DNA from: Porpolomopsis calyptriformis
Taxonomy: Eukaryota; Basidiomycota; Agaricomycetes; Agaricales; Hygrophoraceae
Direction: 5' to 3'
DNA length: 64,000 nt
Assembly (NCBI GenBank): GCA_951640195.1
Contig: OX621168.1
Location: forward strand, 1-64,000
The translations under genes were made by a program, and so were the position numbers. Of the stretch, positions 42,345 to 55,075 are shown piece by piece; the stretch's first letter is position 1, and every line of letters starts with the position of its first letter. Under the pieces are notes generated by a model. That model searched no databases, was not told the origin of the DNA, and saw only the letters and a program-made list of their open reading frames with translations.

Positions 42345-45300
42345 ATGGCTTCAACACGACAAGGTCAACGTCGCGTAGTCCCACCCGCCCTCTCCCCTCA
42401 TACCAAACCTCCAGTCACCGTTGAAGAGTGGGAATCCAAGGCACCTCTGGGAGCGTTGGAGGCTAAGAGTGTCAACACGCTGAAACTTGCCAGCGAAAAA
42501 ATTCCCCTTCCTCCAAAGGTACCCTTCATCTTCCTCCCGCTCGTTGTCCTTAAACAATGATCAAGTTTAACTTGGGAGATATAGCTACTTCCCGTCCATC
42601 GACCCCAACCCAACGCCTCAAGCCCGGCCCAAGTTCTCGTCCGACCACTCCAAGTCTCAATTCCACCCGCGCTTTGGCTTCCCATGCACTACACCCCAAA
42701 CAATCGGTGCAAACCCCGCAACAGTTTTACGACTGGTTTTCTCTAATCGACCGTTCGGTAGCACACAGCCAGGAGGCCCACTTTCGCGCGCATGTCGCTA
42801 GCGTTGCCGAACACCTTGCGTCATGCGATAACCTTGTCGAGAGAATAGAAGAAGTTGATCGCGAGGTGGAAGGGATGCTTGGGGGATGGCGAAGTGTCGA
42901 AGAGGGTGGAAGGAGTCTGAAAAATGCTTGCGAAAGATTGCTGGAGGAACGGGTGAGAGTCTTCGAAGTCATCTTCCCCCCCCCCTTTAACTTGTCGTTT
43001 TAGGACGGGCTACTCGCGTTGACAGAAGAGATCGAAGCTCGGTTAGAGTACTTTCAAGAGCTGGAACACGCTACTCGCATCCTTAATTATCCCGGAGAGT
43101 CTCTTGTCTTGCAGACAGAATTTTTGTACATGGTCGAGCGCGTTGACATTTGCATAGACTATTTAAAAGACCACGTGCGTGTGTTCAGCATCTTCGCCCA
43201 TCCCTCCTTTGACTAACAGCGCGACAGCGCCATTTTCGCGAGGCAGAAATTTACCTACTTCGATTCCAGCAATGTATGACTCGGGCAATGACACTCATAA
43301 AGATGTTCTTTGTCGGCTCTCTCCGTGCTTTAACCACCGACGTGTCCAGAAGATTGTCCGAAAAGGCAGGCTCGCGTCATTGTCAATTGTTCGTTCATTT
43401 CTGATCTCTTGTTTTTAATGCAGGATGTCTCCCCGACAGCACAGATGCATCTTCTTTACACACGGTTTAGAAGTGTATCTGCCCAACTTTCTCCGCTCCT
43501 GGGAGAGCTTGAACGACGGACGCAAGCTTATCCTGATGATCTTTCAGCTCTCCTGTCTGAATGTCACACAGCGTACTTTGGTACTCGGAAGACCCTCCTT
43601 GTCGGTCGTCTGATGGAGGAAATAAAAGGACTAGATCCCGCTCGGACCGAATTGGTCGAACTCGTGAGTCAGGTTTCAGATGCTGCACATCCACCATGCT
43701 CACTTTTTTGTGTTCAACCAGACCCGAGCCGGCTGCAGCTATTTAAAGCAGCTGTGTACTGATGAATTCAACTTGTTCAGAGAATTCTTCACTTCAGGCG
43801 AAGGTCAACTTTAGTACGAGTGTTGCATTGCTAAACTCAGGAATATGCTCATTAATACCTCTGTACAGCCAATATCTGGAGAATCTATGCGATTATTTAT
43901 ACGATGATTTGCGTCCAAGGATCTTACACGAACCTCGTCTCTCTGCACTATGCGACGTTTGCACGGTCCTGCAGGCTTTAATGGTACTCGACATCTCCAA
44001 TGTGCCCGATTCTCCTTCGGATGAAAATCCCGAGGGTGGGGTAGAAAATGAGCTGACAATGGACTTGGGCAAGCCACGGAGAAAAGGTCTAGGAAAGTTG
44101 CACATCAGCTATTTGCTACAGATGGTTTTGCAGGATGCACAAACGAGACTATTTTTCAAGGCACAATCCCTCGTCCAAGCAGAGATCAGATATTACTCTC
44201 CCAAACCAGAGGATCTGGCTTATCCACAAAAGCTCATAGGTGTGTCACGACGTTCGTTTGCAAAAATGAGAGCGTTCGCATATGGATATCATTAGATGCA
44301 AGAAAACCGCCAACAGGTTACGAAATCAAGGAGAAACAGAATGTCAGCCAGCTTTTTCCACTCCCCTCGTTGGATAAACAAGATACTTGGTATCCCACTT
44401 TGCGAAAAACAGTTTGGGTACTTTCCCAGCTCCACGATTTCGTCAAGGTGCGCAGCCACCCAATTGTGTTGCTACTCTCGCTCTTACACGCTTCGTTGAT
44501 AAGCCAGCAATATTTGAAGATATCGCTCAGGAGGCCATCAACCTCTGTCGCATTACCCTTGTGGCGGCATCGGAGAACATCGTGCGGAAACAACCACCGT
44601 CTAGCGTCTTGGACGGCCATTTGTTCCTTGTCCGACATCTCCTCATCCTGAAAGAGATGACGAATAATTTAGACCTTGTCCCGAAGGATGCCGTGCCAAA
44701 ATTTGCAGGTGTCACTGGTGAGTTTCCTTGAACGCCTAAATGTATCTGTGTTGCGAGCGGATTGTGCGTAGAGACGTTGTCGTCCGTTCTGAACAAGACG
44801 ACGTTGTTGTTCCCCAACGCGTTGTTTGCATCGCTTGGGATGCCGGGAAAGGATGAGAGTATAGCGGAAGCAGGACACGCACGTAACAACCATCTTCTAC
44901 CCCATCCTTTCACTCACGCAATGACCCGACGAACTTCAGGGTGTCGATTATGATCTCAAGCGAGGATGCCAAGATGTCATCGCGCAGTGTACTGATCCTA
45001 TATGCGAGCCTCTGCGACTGTGGGTTAATCACGCGAGAGAACAACAGGTCAAGCAAGAAGCGTCACCTGCGCTCGGACAACAAGCTCCAGAGGACCTGGA
45101 CAAAATATTTCGCCTCGCGTGCAGCAGCGATCTTGCAGTCTCAGTCGCGAAGCTGAGGTTGTACCTTGAAGATGAGAGGACTGTTTCAGTGCTGGTGGCC
45201 CATATTCAGGACAAGATTATAGAGGAGTATGACGCATTTCGGGATGTGGTTCGGAGCATTCAGGCAGGTTCGCTAAGGGATGTGGCGTTGTCTCGAAGTG

Positions 45301-45350
45301 CGCTCAAGGAGATTCTGAAGAGCGTTTGTGAAAGACCAGCGGATGGGTAG
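42345..45350 (+). CDS. COG3: Conserved oligomeric Golgi complex subunit 3
   Basis: About eleven exons. The N-terminal region is short and Pro-rich (PPALSPHTKPPVTVEEWE). The Sec34 core is clear: RILNYPGESLVLQTEFLYMV, DICIDYLKDH spliced to RHFREAEIYLLRFQQCMTRA, MHLLYTRFRSVSAQLSPLL, ECHTAYFGTRKTLLV, GCSYLKQLCTDEFNLFREFF and YLENLCDYLYDDLRPRILHE. The C-terminal exon ends SALKEILKSVCERPADG at 45350. COG3 is a lobe A subunit of the COG tether for retrograde traffic within the Golgi. One intron near 42965 carries a run of C. Exact exon ends in 44295-45160 are approximate. Confidence 0.88.
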
Positions 45351-45666
45351 CAGTTAGGGGTTTCACCTGAAATGAGGGAAATAGTCTTCTCTCACATTTC
45401 GCAAAATTGCTCTGCTGTACAAAATAGGCATGAATGTATTAAAGGTTACAAGATCTACCCCAAGTGGGAAAGAAATGTTTCCACTGTTTCAAGTTTCACT
45501 TGAAACATGCAGCTTTGCAGGCGTCGTCGTAACATTCTCACCAAACCTACGGTTGCTTCCGAAGTATATGAAAGATAGAAATGCCTCAATGATCCAAAAA
45601 GTCAGAAGTGAATTATCCATCCCAAGATGGATGTAAATTGGCCGGGATATCCGTGTAGAGTGTTCA
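45351..45666. other. Intergenic between convergent genes
   Basis: About 315 bp downstream of COG3. A short mirrored TTTCAAGTTTCACTTGAAAC at 45486-45505 could act as a terminator-like hairpin; otherwise nothing is seen. Confidence 0.35.
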
Positions 45667-46506
45667 TCACGCAGATGAAAAGCCATTGAGTGGGGGAGGG
45701 TTCATGTAGTCGAAGGTTCTAGAACAGACAACGGATGGCAGATCGAATGTTATACAGATGTCAGAGAATGACCAGAAGATCCACGGAAAGATGGCAACCA
45801 GAAGGGTAATAGCTTCGGCGCCATCTGATAGCCAGGCAAACGGTGCTGTGATGAAGGGCCATAGACCTGGCGGTCGGGACCAAATGATCCCACAAAAATA
45901 AAACCGGAAAAACTAACGCTCGCTGAGTATTTTTTTTTTTTTGGGAAAATCAACAACCCTGGATCATTCCAGAGCTCCATCGCGTCAAGGAGGGCTGTCC
46001 AGGGTCTAAAGCGTAGAAGTCCATTCTGGATCATTAGAAGCTGTCTGGCTCGGAGAGCGTTATGGGAATTCGAAGGAAATCTCGCGGTAGGCTGTCTAGT
46101 TGGAGCTAATGTTGATTGATGATATCTTGGCCGCCCATGCATGTCATTGTGCTCGTCGCAGACCCAATATGTCGAAACTTTCACGTCGAGAGTGTACTCC
46201 CTCACCTGGCCACTGGTCCTCACGTTAACGTTTGTGCATACGCGTGGTATGTCAAAATTTCTGCCCCGTTTCGGAACCGCAGTGTCATGGCAGCGAACAG
46301 AAAAAACACCGTTTTGAGTGATCATGTAGAGGTCTCCAAAGAAAAGGGTCCACAAACCCACAAACGACATGAGACGTGGAGGGAGGTTGGCAACAAAAGG
46401 CGATAAAATAACATTGGCAGGGGCAGAAAAAAAATCCCACCAGATTTGCATTCCGAAACGGTTCCAATGATCCGCTCCGTCCAGCGCTCGGTCAAGCAAC
46501 AAGTTT
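45667..46506 (-). CDS. Uncharacterised membrane protein candidate
   Basis: The last exon is convincing: after an AG at about 45845 it reads PFAWLSDGAEAITLLVAIFP and WIFWSFSDICITFDLPSVVC, ending LNGFSSA at 45667. The first part carries a hydrophobic segment MSFVGLWTLFFGDLYMIT (about 46375-46320). Two or more membrane helices are therefore likely. Frame changes and the T/A tract at about 45932-45944 show that introns lie between, but I could not place all borders or the start. No family is recognised. Confidence 0.4.
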
Positions 46507-47903
46507 AGATGTTATCGATTTCTTATCATCCTTAAGAGCCTGGTAGTGCGATATCAGAGGAGTTCGCTTTTGTTGATCGAAAGAGCCTGGTCAGTTTTGG
46601 ACAGAACCGGCGAACGGCACTCCGTAACGCGCCTCCGCCGGAGTCGACCGGTTCACGAAACTGCGAGGTGACTGGGATCAAGCCTTCCGCAGCGTTCCGT
46701 TGGGACGATTGTGACTGGAGAGCGGCGGTTATGACATAAGTTACCGGCCGAACCGGTGCCTTATCTGGGACATCAGATATGCCGAGATATTGTATCACGT
46801 GATTTAACCTGTTGCAGGAACCTCCGTAAGTGAGACGCTTGAGATCGCACAGGGCGAGGGAGGAGTTGATGTCAAAACTCGGTTACGCGGACCCATTTCT
46901 GGCAGCGGCACACCGAGGACGCCAAGCTGCGAAAATATTTAGGGTGATTATGGATGACGTTTGACAGTCTCTGTCAGAAAGAACTGGGGGAAACCTGTCG
47001 TGTAGCTCCTGTTTGATCGACGGCGATGGTTAAGAAGAACCCTCGGATTTTCGAGGAATGATAACAGAGTGCTGCAAAGACGTCGTTAGGATGAACATGA
47101 TACAAAAAAAAATGTCGAAATGCCAGCATTGCACTCAATTGATGGGGGTCCATTTGAGGAAAGTCGCAAGACAAAACGCAACCACCCATTTTGTGTTGGT
47201 AGTGAGAGGCCTCAGGCTAAGGCGCCACAATAATATCGCCTATGAGGTATTGCCCCATTTGTTAGCCGCAGCTCCGGAAGGATCATGCTCAGAGTGAGAT
47301 AACATCGAGTGTTGGCAGTGAATACCAGTGCAAAGTCAAGGTGTTGCCGTCCCCATCGATGAAGCGGCAGTCCCCAGCCCCCAAAACTAGTGTGTGAGTG
47401 CAGAACATAGATGGCGGATGATTGGACTTCCGAATCAAGTTTAGACTGATCTCTGCCCTTATTGCGGTTATCTCGAGTGTTTTGCATCATGTCCTTTCAG
47501 AGATGCGCCAGAAGTAGCCGCTGGCACCCAACACATATATGCCCGGTGTCTGGTGTTTTCCCCTCACAAAGCGGACGTGCTGAACTCATGAGGTGAATGT
47601 TTCAGCAGTCATCCATTCATCCGTTCCAGGGTTTTGTCATTGTCTTATGGTCTTAACATGGTTTTTCCTTTTTTTTTTTTTTTCTTTCTCGTCTGATCTT
47701 CTGATCGACTGGTCCCCTTACTTTTACGTGCTCGCCTTCCTAACCTTGGTTGCCTGGACATGAGACTTTCCGTATCGCGTGGCTTAACCCTGCAGCTGTC
47801 GAACACAATGCCATGAGTCTCCTTCTATTCCAGACCCTTCCGCTGCCCTTTTATTACGGTGGTCAGTTCAGACGCTAATCTCGACTCACCGCTTTCACAG
47901 GGA
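46507..47903. other. Long intergenic region upstream of the transcription factor
   Basis: About 1.4 kb without a convincing exon. Present are a TCACGTGA box at 46796-46803, a long T tract at about 47667-47683 with a pyrimidine-rich stretch after it, and a possible upstream non-coding or short exon ending CACAG at 47900. The size suggests a complex promoter. Confidence 0.4.
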
Positions 47904-50900
47904 ATGCCTCTCGAGAACGATCCACAGTCGCGCAAGGAAGGATCCGGCTTGCAATCCCCAATCTTTGTTGGAACCCCGTTCTCGTCCTCACACGGTGACA
48001 ATAATCGTGAGTTATATTTGCTTCGCCGTCTTTCGGTCATCGTCGTATCCCACGAGTTCGCACTCATCGTCAAAAAAGTCCGGTATAATCCAGATCCTCT
48101 AAGTGAATTCCACCATGCTACAGCCATACTTCCCTACAATACTCCGATTCTGAGCGTTCAACAGCCTCCACTCCTGGAGAACACGATAGAAGTCCCAAAA
48201 TCCGCCACTCGCAATCATCAGGTCGACTATTCCCCCACATTACCCTTACCTTCTCGCTTGAGTTTACCAGTACACCTACCCGCCATCTCCAATATTCCCT
48301 CTTTCGCCTCACCTACAGGACAAACTGATTTCACTTTTCATGCGTCTTCCCCCCGGCGGCTGCCCGGAGGACTGTCGAACGACAGCTCAAACTACTCTGA
48401 ACCCGGTACAAGTGTCGCCGGAGTAGCAACCGATGGCGATCAAAGCCCATCATCCTCATCCATGGACCGCAGAGATTATTCTTCCACGCCTTCTGCAGGC
48501 GGTTCACGTCGCAGGGAGATCTCATCTATTGTCATAGCTTGTCGCCAATGGTCCGTCCTTACCTATAACCCGTTAACGCACTCTTGATGGTTTCCATTTC
48601 CCATATAGCCGTGCTAGAAAAATACGCTGCGATTCTACCCGACCGATCTGCAACAACTGCGTTCGGCGGTCGAACGAGTGTCAATACGACGCTGCCCCAA
48701 GGCGCCGTGGGCCTGACAAACGACCGGGAACGCGACAGCGCTCCTGTAAAAAACGACCAGCCGATGGATCTGCGCCCCCTCCGCCACCTAAACGAAAGCG
48801 AGCGCCAGCAAACGATAGAGCAAACGAATCACTACCTATCCCGCTAAGAAGCAAGGAGGACATATCACCCAAGCGTTCCCCTGTGATCCAGCCGAGGCTT
48901 GCCATTCCGGCCCACGAAGGCCGTCCTTTGTCTCAAATACCTCCCCCACCGCCCCGAATCAACACAACCCAGGTATATGAATTTTTATCTACATACGTTG
49001 AGCGACCTGACCTTGCAAAGAATGCACAATCAACTACTTCTCGTTGCCCTCCATTGGTTCGTTACGATTCGGGTTCTTTTGCAGCCCATTCCAGTACACC
49101 TTGCTCGGACCATCACGATGCAGAGGACAAGAATTTCGCGATTCCATCCTCACCATCCTTTGAGTACGGTCAAAAGGTGTGGTGGGACAGCCTTCTCCGC
49201 AGGTATTCGCCAACAAGAGATCAGTCGTGGGTACTCAGTAATTTCAAGCCGCAGCCGTTCACTGAGAACTTGTTTCAAGGCTGAAAGACATCGTTGCAGA
49301 CCTTACATCCTTGTCAGTACTGTAACCGTCTCGCTCAGGTCGCCGACGACTCACTTTTCAGCAGGTTCAATAGTACAAGTTATTGGCTCTCGTTTATTAA
49401 CCCTTTGTTCATTCAAAATCTTTACACCGAGGAACGGTTGCGCATCCAACCTGCCTTTATCCTCGCAGGATTGGCTCTGGCAACTCTCATGAAGTCAAGT
49501 GAGACGGAACATGGGGCTGCTGGACGCAGCCGCGCTGTGTGGTTACGAGACTTTGCCCAAAGTGCTTTGGAATCTTCCTGGAATTCTCAGTGGATCAACG
49601 TCACGTTGGCCGAGGCCGCCCTCGTACGTCTTCCCCTTCTCTTCGCGATCGAACGAATTTTTTCACAGCTTTCCTTCTACCTTAGATCCTAGCACTCTTC
49701 GAATCATCTGCGCACCCTGACCACTCACCAGAGCGTGAAACCTCCTCTCTCGTTTTTCTTGACAACATCATCCGCGCGCTTCCGCTTACTTATTTGGACG
49801 CTAACGATCCTGACGCCTCGAGGTTCACACCAGGCAGCGTACCCGTTGTGTGTTTGGACTCGATTTTGAACAAGGATAATTCCACAGACCGCAACAGCCT
49901 CTCGCACCACGACAGAGACAGAAGATGCTCTTGCATCCCACCAAACACCACAATCCCTCCGGATCACTTTTCTTCCTATTGGTCTCACCCATTGCCATGG
50001 GACAGAGCGTGGAACACCTCTGAAATGCGGAAGGAGGAATGTCGGCGCCTGTGCTGGAGTGCGCTGAATCTTGTGACAAGTTACACGTCGCAATGCGCTT
50101 TGTTCAACAGGGAACCACCGGATCTCTTCCTGAGCGATCCCGCAAATGTGAGTCGTTATCCTTCCCGAAACCAAAACATAATTTTAGTCTTTATCTTTCA
50201 CTTATCCGAAAATTACTTTCAGTTCGCGCTTCTGTTTCCTGGAGAAGCCATGGATCGATCTTCATCCTCATCATCACCTTCATCATATCACTCATCCCAA
50301 TCACAATCGTTGTCGCTGTCGCCGAAAGAGTCGATCTGGGCGTTATATTGTCGCAGCATGCTTTTATGGAATTTTTGCGCTCGACTGCGGAAGGGCACTT
50401 GCCCCGATTCAGAAAAGGCGGAGTATGCTCTAGAAGCGTGGGTAGAGACGCAGGCCATACAGGATTCATTGGATATGCATGTGTGCAATTTGAACACAGC
50501 CCTGACATATATGGCGAGGGAGTACATCTACAAGTACGAGTTATTCAACTCCATCATATTCGCTTCTGGTGAAGTCTCATGGATACATATTTGTGGTTGG
50601 TTGGGTAGCACTCGGATGACTATTACGCAGGCGTTACGCAGGTTCGTCTCCCTTCCAAAGAAGTACATCAGTCTTACTCAACGTTCTCTAGCTTACAAGG
50701 CTTGGATAGCGGGTCCAGTCCTTGGCCAGTTTTTAACCGGAAACAGGCGGAGGAATGGCGTAAGTCCTCAATACCTGCCCCCCTCTGAACTCTGGTGATA
50801 ATTTCTCGTGTTTTTGTGAGCCTTGTAGTGTATTACCAAGACCAGGTCGTGAAACGCGTCAATGTGTCTGTCCATCACTTGAACAGCCCACAAGGCTATT

Positions 50901-51293
50901 TGTTGACCAGACGGCCTTTTCAAGTCACCTGGTTCACCAACCAACTTGCCATGTATGTGGTGACACATGGAACGCGACGATCAATCCGCTAATTTCAACT
51001 TTAACGGCATACATAGCTGCTTAGCCTTGTGGGAGCGAGATCGCTCGCTGCTGAATGCGCTTGAATTGGCAAAATCAATCCTCATCCCCGTGGATGTGCT
51101 TAATGCGCTCTGGCCATGCCCGTGTAAGTTTTAAAACACAGATTATTCCCCCATTGACATTCGGTTACGACTAGTGCAACGTACTCGGAGCAACGAGCTG
51201 CGTGAGAGACTCGCAGAGGCGTGTACGACGGTCGGTCTGCCTCTTCCTCTTCCCGCGGGATATTCACTACCGCCGCTCTTACAACCCCGCTGA
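47904..51293 (+). CDS. Zn2Cys6 fungal transcription factor
   Basis: An intron at about 48551-48618 splits the DNA-binding domain: IACRQC joins RARKIRCDSTRPICNNCVRR and SNECQYD, the six-Cys binuclear zinc cluster. It is followed by a basic linker RRRGPDKRPGTRQRSCKKRP and Pro-rich spacer. The C-terminal two-thirds resemble the fungal regulatory (middle homology) region: SYWLSFINPLFIQNLYTEER, FILAGLALATLMKSSE, EMRKEECRRLCWSALNLVT and FALLFPGEAM. A Ser-rich loop lies at about 50260-50320. The start at 47904 (MPLENDPQSRKEGS) is the first usable ATG in frame; an upstream exon cannot be excluded. The target genes are unknown. Confidence 0.85.
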
Positions 51294-51667
51294 GAACCAA
51301 AATATCCTGTTATCGAGTCGTTGTTTGCTTTCGTTTGCTGCGCACCCATTATATGTTCTCTTGACGATTTTGTTTCTTGTTTCTACTTCACCCCTAAAAC
51401 CCGACCCTTCATCACCCTTTTCGTTCTCAGCCCACTATTGATTCGCCCGTTTATTTCGCAGCCCATTTTTTCATAGGTTATTATGCCCCATGTTTTCTGT
51501 CCTGTCTTTCCCCAGGTCCTTTCTACTTTGACTTCGATCTATCTGCACTGCACTGCTCGACCTTCGATTCCCCTTTTCTGTACTCCTGGAGGACTTATCA
51601 ACGGGTAATGGACCATAAAACGCATCAGTGTACACATACGTAAATTAAACTGTCTCCATTCGTATGC
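51294..51667. other. Intergenic between convergent genes
   Basis: Pyrimidine-rich 3' flank of the transcription factor gene, about 370 bp, without coding signal. Confidence 0.35.
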
Positions 51668-53055
51668 CTACCGGATCAATATGTTTCCCTGCGCATCGGT
51701 AAGTTCCTCGAATGACGGAGTCATTGTGTAATACGACATCCATAGCGGGTTCCAGCCTGGTCCCCGGGGGACGAGAGGAATGCAGGAACAAGTCGATAGC
51801 GTCTCGATCAAGGTGAACAAGTGATTTGGTTCACTGTTGGAGAATGCAAGGCGCCACACTGATCATCGATCATGCCTAGTTGTGATATAGATCAGCAGTT
51901 CTTAAATTAGTCTCTGCGACTATGTTTTTAAGCCTTTGACAAAGCTGCAGACGTTTCCGGAAGCGAAGTCTTTGCATATCGGAGGTTTTCGCGGGACTTG
52001 CCATTGTATGATGGCTGTCAATCCTGCCAGGTTATTCCCTGTAGCAGATAGACATATGTACCTCTCGACCCGCCCGCTGGCAATGAGCCTGACACCGACA
52101 ATAACCCAGTGTCTGTTTGAACCCTTGTATCCTTGAGTGGATGTTTCAAGTTGCCAGCACGGCTCTCCGACAGCGTCGCTCGTGAGGTTTCTACGAGTCA
52201 TGTTACCTGTGCAGGCCGTTTGAGGGTGGTGAACTTACCAGATCAATGTCTGATGATTTGCTGAATTAAATACCCATTCTCTGCGCTGGTTCGGCCTTCA
52301 CAGCAATAGTGCCTTGATTGCTTGGCATTCTTTGAATCCGATGGCTTATCGTGACATCGAGACATCCAGGCTCGAATGTGGGCAGCGTGAGCGCTGTGTA
52401 ACAGTACAGCCTCATATGTGATGACCATGACGTCCCTGACTTTTGAATGCAGTGTCCTCGTGCCACGGGACCATACGGCATGGCACATCCAGGTTTGAGC
52501 ACTTGCATAAGCGTTTGTTGACCGGAGATAAGTGCTCGATGTACAGCTTGGGTAGCGTGACTGATTGGTGACTGATTGGCTCTCGCACTGGTGCTGATGA
52601 TCATGGCGCATCCCTCCCACAGCCAAGGAATGCGCTACCTTTTGCCGCTTCCGACATGTCACGATGGAGGGAAAGGGCACCCACATAAAGTAAATCCTCA
52701 ATCTCGTAAAGCATATCTGCCTCGAGTCCGGACATTTTTGATCAGGTCAAAACCCGATTTCACCCTGGGGATTGCTAATTCGCAGCCCGTGAAATCGCTC
52801 CGACGGATGTGACGCAGTTTATAATCATAAACCTGTCTGCGTACGTACCGCTATTTGAACGATCATATGTTTCATCTCTACAGCTGAATTTTCGACATCG
52901 CTCTGATCCCGAAGTCTGGTGGTTCGGAGATCAGGAGTTGTATCAGGTATGAATTGTTCGATCGCTAAGAACATCAATGATAATCGCCTGAACCAATGCC
53001 TATAAGTATCGATCCTGCATGGATTTATCTCTCTTTGGTTCTCCCACTTTCCCAC
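51668..53055 (-). CDS. Candidate uncharacterised gene
   Basis: The terminal exon (about 51858-51668) is the best supported: after CAG it reads FSNSEPNHLFTLIETLSTC and PGWNPLWMSYYTMTPSFEEL to a stop at 51668. Upstream minus-strand frames at 52201-51920, 52604-52266 (ISHATQAVHRALISGQQTL) and 53055-52825 (FLAIEQFIPDTTPDLRTTR) look partly coding. Exon borders and the start are not settled. No family is recognised. Confidence 0.35.
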
Positions 53056-53071
53056 TGCAGTGTCGTTCGAG

Positions 53072-54579
53072 ATGACTCTCCTTCAGACCTCGTCAGAGCT
53101 AATAGGAACGTTCATCGAAGCTGTCTTATACGGTGAGGGCAACGATTTTATCCTCCGCGTGGGTCTGCTAACAACATCGCAAAGGCATAAACACCACCAT
53201 CTTCATAGATTGTATTCGAGTCCTCCGCAAAAAGGGTATCACGAATGCGTCTGCTGTATATCTATTCGTTACCGCGATCGCACTGTTCGTGTTCGTGACG
53301 ATGGTCAGTTTTATTCCTTCTTACTAATCTCTCACCGACTCACCTGTACGTACCACGGCCCAGCATCTGGTGGTAGACATCAACCGAAACATGGATGCAT
53401 TCACTACCCACAACCAAATAGAAAACTACGCTGACAAGTACTACGCCAAGTTTGCTGCCTTCCAGGATGTCTTCAAGAGTGCTATCTATGTAGCTGCCAC
53501 GATCTGCGCGGATGCATTCATCGTAAGTTCAATTTATGCGATTTTTCTGGAACTGCTCATCTTATCCGACTCAGGTGTATCGCACTTTCATCGTTTGGGG
53601 CAAAAATTACATCGTCATTATTGCGCCTTTCCTCCTATTTCTAGCTGATATCGGTACGAGAATCCTTTCTACTTGACTTACCCCCCCCCGACGACCATAC
53701 CCTTCCCGCAATTGCAGCCATCGGTATTCTTTGGACATGGACCGTCAGCCAAGTACCACCAGGTGGAAATATCTTTACGGACGACTTAGCCTTCCGCATA
53801 AGGGCTTTCTACTGCATCACGCTGGGTCTGAACATGGTCTGCACGGGTGCGTACATCCCATCACATTTCTCTCTGTCGAGATGATCTAAAACGGGAATCT
53901 CGATGACATTTAACAGCCCTGATATCTTTCAAAATCTGGCGTATTCAGGCAACGCTATCCCGCTATTCTGTTCGCCACAACAACCACATTGGTCGGGTCA
54001 TACCAATTGTTGTCGAATCTGGTCTGTCAATCAGCTCATGTGTTCTTTCTGTAATTCAAATTTACCCTCCGGCACAAACTCCTTCAGGTGCAGTTTATTC
54101 AGCTCTCTTGATCGTTCTTATCGCGCTTTGGGCCACGGGTAGCCACGAGATGTGGGTTTTCCTGAACCCCGTAAGTTTGTTATCTCGAATTGCCAAGGGT
54201 TGATTAACCAACACAATCTTTGCAGACGTGTCCCGTCATCGTATGTAATAATTTGTCATTTCCTGAAACCCGAGCCTGACCATACTTTCACTCTGTGATA
54301 TGCAGGGTATAGTGGTATGTCGTCAGTCCTCATGACCACATCAAAAATTGACATCGCCTTCTTCACTTCCAGTTCTCTTCCGTAATTACTCGAGTAGGAG
54401 CCGGCATAAGCTATGGTGATGAGCACAGCAACACCTCTCAGGCTCGTTCCATACTCAGCAGCGGCGGTAAACCACCGAGCGAAGGCATCCGCATCAACCA
54501 GCATCGAATCGTCCACATTGACCGTTCCCACTGCGATCGAAAGTTAGAGGACTCAGACGGGTGCGAGTGTGCGGTTTGA
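53072..54579 (+). CDS. Seven-helix-type membrane protein of an Agaricomycete-expanded family
   Basis: ATG at 53072 (MTLLQTSSELIGTFIEAVLYG) starts a gene of about nine short exons. Hydrophobic helices are seen in AVYLFVTAIALFVFVTM, AIYVAATICADAFIVYRTFI, YIVIIAPFLLFLADI, IGILWTWTVSQV, YCITLGLNMVCTALISF and YSALLIVLIALWATGS, with a polar C-terminal tail ending ECAV. The layout fits the many small receptor-like 7-TM proteins of mushroom fungi whose ligands are unknown. A C run sits in the intron near 53680. Several introns are small, so exon borders are approximate. Confidence 0.7.
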
Positions 54580-55075
54580 AGCTCGGTATCCCACATCAGT
54601 CTTTGGGTCAAGGTTCTTTGAAATTTATCTATGCTTTTTTTCGTTTTTGGTATTCACTTCTTGAAGTTGTCACTCGTTTCATTTCGGCACGGTGGCTTTA
54701 CACCATACGCTCATTCTCTTGGGTGGCAGGATCGAACACTTCGACTGCTAATTCGTATCATCTTGATAGGAAGATTTCATACCGTCGTTTGTATACCATG
54801 GAGATTTGTATTTTATATATCTGAATAAATTATTTCCACCTTCCAATCTCGTTTCGAAGTTTCAGTGGCGCAAGAGAGCCCCACATACAGTAAGATGAAA
54901 GCTCCAAGTATTGAGCCTTTTCTTTCACCGTGAGGTCTGGGAGTATCCAATAATATACACACAAAATAAGAGGGGTCTCGCCGATAAGATACTGGCCAGA
55001 GTCAAAATGCCGAGTTGTGGTTAGTGCCGAGTCACCAGCAATCCATGGTACTGGGCAACTGACGGACGGAGGAAA
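54580..55075. other. Intergenic between convergent genes
   Basis: About 500 bp between the membrane protein and the transporter stops. No coding signal was found. Confidence 0.35.
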